NCBI GenBank assembly: GCA_020427005.1
Contig: JAGQOY010000061.1
Location: forward strand, 1 to 34,185
Reading direction: 5' to 3'
Length of the DNA stretch: 34,185 nucleotides
From: Planctomycetales bacterium
GTDB taxonomy: Bacteria; Planctomycetota; Planctomycetia; Pirellulales; Pirellulaceae
Below, piece by piece: positions 33,316-34,185 of the stretch. The notes beneath the pieces are model-generated. The model was not told where the DNA came from. It worked only from the letters and a program-made list of their open reading frames with translations, and ran no database searches. The first letter of the stretch is position 1. Each line of letters opens with the position of its first letter. The position numbers and the translations under genes were made by a program.

Positions 33316-33678
33316 AGACCGTCTTACCAAGATGCCGTAAGCATTCGCGTATTGCTAGCCCTACCCCGAGCCACTACGAATGCGATCAACGGACGAACTG
33401 GATTACGGACCATATTGTTGGCACGTCAACAATGAAAAAAACGCCCCATAATGGCCCGCTCGAATCCAACTTGCCCGGTGTGATTAGTTGAACACCAAGC
33501 TCTAAGTTCGGCAATCCGTCATCAATAACAACCGTAGCCATTTGTAAAATTCGCGGCTGCAAATCCCTAAGATGCGAGCCTTTGGATTTCGAGTGAGGGT
33601 TACTTTCGTTACCTCAAACTTTCATCGAAAAATCGCCTGGCCGCCGGCGAGCGAAACAATTAGGGTAATACCTAGACA
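33316..33678. other. Intergenic region between the partial gene and rimK
   Basis: This 363-base stretch has no credible gene. It contains a probable terminator for the upstream minus-strand gene (33628-33650) and should hold the rimK promoter, which I cannot place. Confidence 0.5.
33628..33650 (-). terminator. Rho-independent terminator of the partial right-edge gene
   Basis: On the minus strand, TCGCC and GGCGA form a 5-bp GC-rich stem around GGCGGCCA, followed directly by TTTTT. It begins 28 bases after the stop codon. Confidence 0.6.
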
Positions 33679-34185
33679 TTACCTGATTAACGACTCCGGA
33701 ATCCGCGGTGCACAAGATCGAACCAATGCAAACTTTTCATCTGGCGTGGCCATCACAACTACCCGACCATAGGCCGGTGTCAGGGATCGAAGCTCCTGAG
33801 TTAGCTCGTCAGGCTGCAATTTGCCAAGCGGCAAGACAAACAACTGCGTCGTACTGCGATATGCAAGCATCGACGTGATTGTCAATTCATTTTTGCCACG
33901 AATGACAACTGCCAGGTCATACCTACGGGACAAGTCCCGCAAAACGTTAATCAAGGAACGGTTGTGTGTAATAATGGTATCTTGAGTTTTTGGGTCGATG
34001 CCAATCTTGTTGATATTGGCCCAGTCAATCCACAGTGTTATTCCGGCCTCTTGACAAGCTAACGCAAGATTCATCCCCAAAAGCGATTGTTGTGGCAGAG
34101 ATAGTTTGAGTGTGGTTTCGATGCCTGGTAGGTCGTCTAGGGTTGGAAATTGACTGGAAATTGCATGTTCGTAATTGGTTAATTG
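33679..34185 (-). CDS. Hypothetical protein with secretin-N/STN-like region, 5'-truncated
   Basis: The frame is open to the right edge of the window, so only the last 168 residues are present. The sequence GMNLALACQEAGITLWIDWANIN, then IITHNRSLINVLRDLSRRYDLAVVIRGKNELTIT, has the pattern of STN/secretin N0-like domains (short strand-helix-strand units, with a shared basis in TonB-dependent receptors and secretins). The rest (TQLFVLPLGKLQPDELTQELRSLTPAYGRVVVMATPDEKFALVRS) also looks like a small alpha/beta unit. No secretin barrel follows, since the protein ends here. It might be an exported or envelope protein; the family is not identified. A terminator follows. Confidence 0.6.
   Translation of the reverse strand, partial: QLTNYEHAISSQFPTLDDLPGIETTLKLSLPQQSLLGMNLALACQEAGITLWIDWANINKIGIDPKTQDTIITHNRSLINVLRDLSRRYDLAVVIRGKNELTITSMLAYRSTTQLFVLPLGKLQPDELTQELRSLTPAYGRVVVMATPDEKFALVRSCAPRIPESLIR

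Noticed and set aside
1..34185. CRISPR arrays, insertion sequences, prophage genes, rRNA and toxin-antitoxin pairs.
   Set aside because: No regularly spaced repeats, transposase or integrase motifs, terminal inverted repeats around genes, or rRNA-like sequence were seen. The ribbon-helix-helix gene has no toxin-like neighbour.

Overview
The window looks like chromosomal DNA of a planctomycete, most likely Pirellulales-like. The lineage is inferred from gene content: a DUF1559 prepilin-type protein, a CxPxR-type sulfatase, large Ser/Thr kinase-like proteins with planctomycete-style N-termini, a RimK fusion, and an intergenic hairpin of a type I remember from Rhodopirellula-like genomes. I see no phage genes, transposase, CRISPR array, rRNA or convincing tRNA.

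Layout. Positions 1-2696 hold the end of an alkaline-phosphatase-like phosphoesterase and a secreted class-C-beta-lactamase-family serine hydrolase. Glutamate dehydrogenase (2698-4032, minus) is divergent from a membrane-anchored pseudokinase (4128-7052). Next come a two-part hypothetical protein with a degenerate GGDEF-like end (7095-8822, minus), ispD (9189-9899), a secreted protein with Asn-Gly-Thr repeats (9978-10712, minus) and a ribbon-helix-helix DNA-binding protein (11278-11895). A strong palindromic hairpin lies between the last gene and a convergent soluble chemotaxis receptor that carries an Aer-like PAS domain at its C-terminus (12237-13523, minus). A minus-strand block from 14035 to 19234 encodes an FKBP-type prolyl isomerase, a sulfatase and a Ser/Thr kinase fused to an Hsp70-like domain. 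A plus-strand operon (19694-23582; methyltransferase, GT2 glycosyltransferase, polytopic GT-C-like protein) has overlapping ATGA junctions and a leader with two tandem hairpins. A histidine phosphatase and a ThuA-like protein follow.

The most system-like part is 25283-32008. Two GspF-like proteins, three small pseudopilin-like proteins, a DUF1559 prepilin with a Gly/Tyr-rich and acidic insertion, and a small membrane protein lie in one tight minus-strand run with overlapping genes. A stripped-down GspE/PilT-like ATPase is transcribed divergently. I read this as a compact type II secretion/type IV pilus-like machine dedicated to a DUF1559 protein. No secretin or prepilin peptidase is visible in the window.

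The right end holds a RimK-type ligase with a C-terminal TrkA-C-like domain and the 3' part of a gene that runs off the edge. Signalling chimeras and degenerate domains recur: kinase-Hsp70, pseudokinase, receptor-PAS, RimK-TrkA_C and GGDEF-like.
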